Source of the DNA: Nitrospira_G sp035457545
GTDB lineage: Bacteria > Nitrospirota > Nitrospiria > Nitrospirales > Nitrospiraceae
Reading direction: 5' to 3'
Assembly: GCA_035457545.1 (NCBI GenBank)
Contig: DATIBM010000398.1
Coordinates: 1 to 14,405, forward strand
Length of the DNA: 14,405 nucleotides
Shown: positions 12,635 through 14,405 of the stretch, piece by piece
Layout of the letters: each line of letters begins with the position of its first letter
Position numbering within the stretch: the stretch's first letter is position 1
Position numbers and translations under genes: made by a program
Notes under the pieces: generated by a model
Databases searched by the model: none
The model's input: only the letters and a program-made list of their open reading frames with translations
What the model was told of the DNA's origin: nothing

Positions 12635-13453
12635 TCAAAACACCGCCTTGATCAGCTCGCCGATCGTGCGCTGCATGTCCGCATCGTCCGTGATGGGGCG
12701 GGCGACCGCGACCTCGCAGGCGCGACTCGGCTCCACCCCCTGCCGGATCAACGTGCCGGCGTAGACCAGCAGCCTGGTGCTGACTCCTTCCTCGAGCCCG
12801 TGATGTTTCAAGTTGCGGACCTTCTCGCCCAGTTTGACGAGCGCGCGCGCCGTCTCGCCCGTCACGCCGGCTTCGCGCTCGATGATGCGGGTTTCGATGG
12901 CCAGCGCGGGATAAGTAAACTCGATCGCAACAAACCGCTGCTTGGTGCTCTGCTTCAGATCCTTGAGCACGCTTTGATAGCCGGGATTGTAGGAGATCAC
13001 CAACAGAAAGTCGTCGACCGCTTCAACGATCTGGCCCTTCTTCTCGATCGGCAGCAGGCGGCGGTCGTCGGTCAAGGGATGGATGATCACGGTCGTATCC
13101 TTCCGCGCCTCGACGATTTCATCCAGATAGACGATCGCGCCGTGTTTCACGCCCAGCGTGAGCGGGCCGTCCATCCAGACCGTTTCCTGCCCGCGCAGGA
13201 GATACCGGCCCACGAGGTCCGAGGCGGTGAGGTCCTCGTGGCAGGCGACCGTGATGAGCGGCCGTCCGAGCCGATAGGCCATGTGCTGCACGAACCGCGT
13301 CTTCCCGCAGCCGGTCGGCCCCTTGAGCATGACCGGCATGCGGTTCTGCGCGGCGGTCGTAAAGAGTCCGACTTCGCCCTGCGACTCGACGTAGAAGGGT
13401 TCCTGCTCGATCCGGTATCGCTCGATCTCGAACTCGTGGCCTTTGTTGGTCAT
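12635..13453 (-). CDS. norQ: NorQ/CbbQ-type MoxR AAA+ ATPase
   Basis: The 272-aa ATPase matches the NirQ/NorQ/CbbQ family over its length. Walker A is GPTGCGKT (45-52), Walker B VYLDE (108-112), sensor 1 Asn156 in ISYNPGY, and a finger-type arginine in STKQRF (Arg173). The blocks CHEDLTASDLVGRYLLRG (71-88) and HPLTDDRRLLPIEKKG (125-140) are family hallmarks, followed by the CbbQ C-terminal domain. It powers remodelling or metal loading of a client together with a VWA partner; that partner is the NorD at 7524-10604, about 2 kb downstream and on the same strand but separated by four genes. I chose the ATG at 13453 (MTNKGHEFEIERY); an in-frame GTG at 13510 adds 19 residues without family similarity. 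No good ribosome binding site is visible for either. Confidence 0.92.
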   Translation of the reverse strand: MTNKGHEFEIERYRIEQEPFYVESQGEVGLFTTAAQNRMPVMLKGPTGCGKTRFVQHMAYRLGRPLITVACHEDLTASDLVGRYLLRGQETVWMDGPLTLGVKHGAIVYLDEIVEARKDTTVIIHPLTDDRRLLPIEKKGQIVEAVDDFLLVISYNPGYQSVLKDLKQSTKQRFVAIEFTYPALAIETRIIEREAGVTGETARALVKLGEKVRNLKHHGLEEGVSTRLLVYAGTLIRQGVEPSRACEVAVARPITDDADMQRTIGELIKAVF

Positions 13454-13557
13454 GGCGTGATCAATTACACAACGATGGATGGGGCGGTCTGGCCAGCCGG
13501 CTGGCAGCACCTTAAACGGAAGACAGCGGGAAGATCAAGGGAGTTGGCGCCAAGGCC

Positions 13558-13585
13558 GGGAGCGAGGAGACGGGAGCAAGGAGAG
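13558..13585. repeat. 14-bp purine-rich tandem duplication
   Basis: GGGAGCGAGGAGAC and GGGAGCAAGGAGAG are adjacent and identical at 12 of 14 positions. They lie in the 160-bp gap between the histidine kinase stop and norQ. The rest of that gap shows no convincing promoter or terminator. Confidence 0.6.
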
Positions 13586-13613
13586 CGAAAAGAGCGGACA
13601 GGACGGCCGCCGG

Positions 13614-14405
13614 TCAGGCGATAGCCTTGGCGGCGAGGGCGGGCCGATCCAGCACTTCCCGGACCTTCTGCGCCAGCTCCTGGGGGGCGAACGGCTTCTG
13701 AAGGAGCGTGGCGTTGGCCCGCACCCCTCCCTTGGCGAACACGGGATGGTCGGGATACCCGGACATGTAGAGCACCTTCATCTCCGGGCGGGCCAGACAG
13801 AGCTTCTCCGCGACCTCCGGTCCGCTCATCTGGGGCATCACCACATCCGTCAGCAGCAGATGGATCGGACCGAGATGCTTGGCCCCGGTCAAGAGGGCCT
13901 CGATGCCGTGCCTGGCCAGCAGCACCGAATAGCCGTGCATCCGCAACGTCTCTTGGACGAGGTAGCGGACGGCCGGTTCGTCTTCCACCACCAGCACGGT
14001 TTCCTTTCCTCGCACCTCCGACTGCAGCCCGCCGTTTGATTCGGCGACCGAATCTGCCTCCTCCACGCGCGGAAAATAGATTCGGAAGGTCGCCCCTTCT
14101 CCCGGCATGCTATCCACCTCGATATGCCCGCCGGTCTGTTTCACGATGCCGTAGACGGTCGAAAGACCGAGCCCCGTACCCTTGCCCTTTTCCTTGGTCG
14201 TAAAAAAGGGCTCGAAGATATGCGACCGGATCTCGGGGTCCATGCCGCAGCCGGTGTCCTGGACGGTCAAGAGCACATAGGCGCCCGGCTCCAGCATGAC
14301 GGGGGCGAGGCGGTGCCGCTTGTCGATCGTCACATTGGCGGTCGAAACCGTGAGTTTGCCGCCGTCCGGCATGGCATCGTGCGAGTTGACCGCCAGGTTC
14401 ATGAT
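13614..14405 (-). CDS. Hybrid sensor histidine kinase, C-terminal part (HATPase and receiver; 5' end off the window)
   Basis: About 263 codons are visible and the frame stays open to the right edge. The fragment begins inside the HATPase N-box (NLAVNSHDAMPDGG). The G1 box DTGCGMD, F box FEPFFTTKEKG and G2 box GKGTGLGLSTVYGI follow. After a short linker a receiver domain starts (VLVVEDEP, acidic pair Glu140/Asp141 counted from the first visible Met), with phospho-acceptor Asp186 in LLTDVVMP, Ser214 in YMSGYPD and Lys236 in LLQKPF. This HATPase-REC order is usual for PAS-containing hybrid kinases of the NtrB-like class; the sensor and His-containing domains lie outside the window. It is on the same strand as norQ and 160 bp upstream of it. 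No cognate regulator is present here. Confidence 0.93.
   Translation of the reverse strand: MMNLAVNSHDAMPDGGKLTVSTANVTIDKRHRLAPVMLEPGAYVLLTVQDTGCGMDPEIRSHIFEPFFTTKEKGKGTGLGLSTVYGIVKQTGGHIEVDSMPGEGATFRIYFPRVEEADSVAESNGGLQSEVRGKETVLVVEDEPAVRYLVQETLRMHGYSVLLARHGIEALLTGAKHLGPIHLLLTDVVMPQMSGPEVAEKLCLARPEMKVLYMSGYPDHPVFAKGGVRANATLLQKPFAPQELAQKVREVLDRPALAAKAIA

Noticed and set aside
13586..13613. Possible terminator after the histidine kinase (short GCGG/CCGC stem followed by TCTTTTC)
   Set aside because: The stem is only 4 bp with a 9-nt loop, too weak to call.
12629..13624. A 331-codon plus-strand open frame opposite norQ
   Set aside because: norQ on the minus strand has complete AAA+ motifs; the plus frame has none.

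Overview
The window is a GC-rich bacterial chromosome segment. Its gene content is bioenergetic and metal-cofactor related: stand-alone NuoF with a 2Fe-2S ferredoxin, an A-type Fe-S carrier, malate dehydrogenase, a ferredoxin-thioredoxin reductase catalytic chain, the NorQ/NorD MoxR-VWA pair and glycine-zipper lipoproteins. This combination suggests a Nitrospira-like member of Nitrospirota. That is an inference from gene content and protein style; no rRNA or other marker in the window fixes the taxon. I see no phage, transposase, CRISPR array or tRNA.

Left part (1-3830). The 5' part of rarA (replication-fork AAA+ ATPase) runs off the left edge on the minus strand, divergent from a plus-strand alpha/beta hydrolase. 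A minus-strand run follows. In transcription order it is nuoF-like flavoprotein, 2Fe-2S ferredoxin, ErpA/IscA-type carrier, an intrinsic terminator, a 6-pyruvoyl-tetrahydropterin synthase, and GTP cyclohydrolase I. The first three form a redox/Fe-S group; the last two form a pterin pathway pair whose active-site motif is of the tetrahydrobiopterin type rather than the queuosine type.

Middle (5158-10604, all minus). A good promoter with a 5'-UTR hairpin precedes nuoF, and a long stem-loop separates it from a small five-helix membrane protein of the urate-oxidase N-terminal family. Upstream lie malate dehydrogenase, an unrecognised 136-residue protein, and a very long NorD (1026 aa). That NorD has an N-terminal alpha-helical repeat domain, an HExxH centre and a C-terminal VWA/MIDAS domain. 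A degenerate 7-bp tandem repeat folded into an 18-bp inverted repeat lies just before mdh.

Right part (10605-14405). A plus-strand ferredoxin-thioredoxin reductase catalytic chain diverges from norD. After a 269-bp gene-free stretch holding a repeated 20-mer comes a tight minus-strand operon: norQ, a lipoprotein, a DUF167/YggU protein and a glycine-zipper lipoprotein. The last gene appears to carry a 1-base frameshift in its signal peptide. The C-terminal half of a hybrid sensor histidine kinase runs off the right edge.

The point most worth attention is the NorQ/NorD chaperone pair. It has no nitric oxide reductase or Rubisco genes beside it and carries an enlarged NorD, so it probably serves another metalloenzyme.
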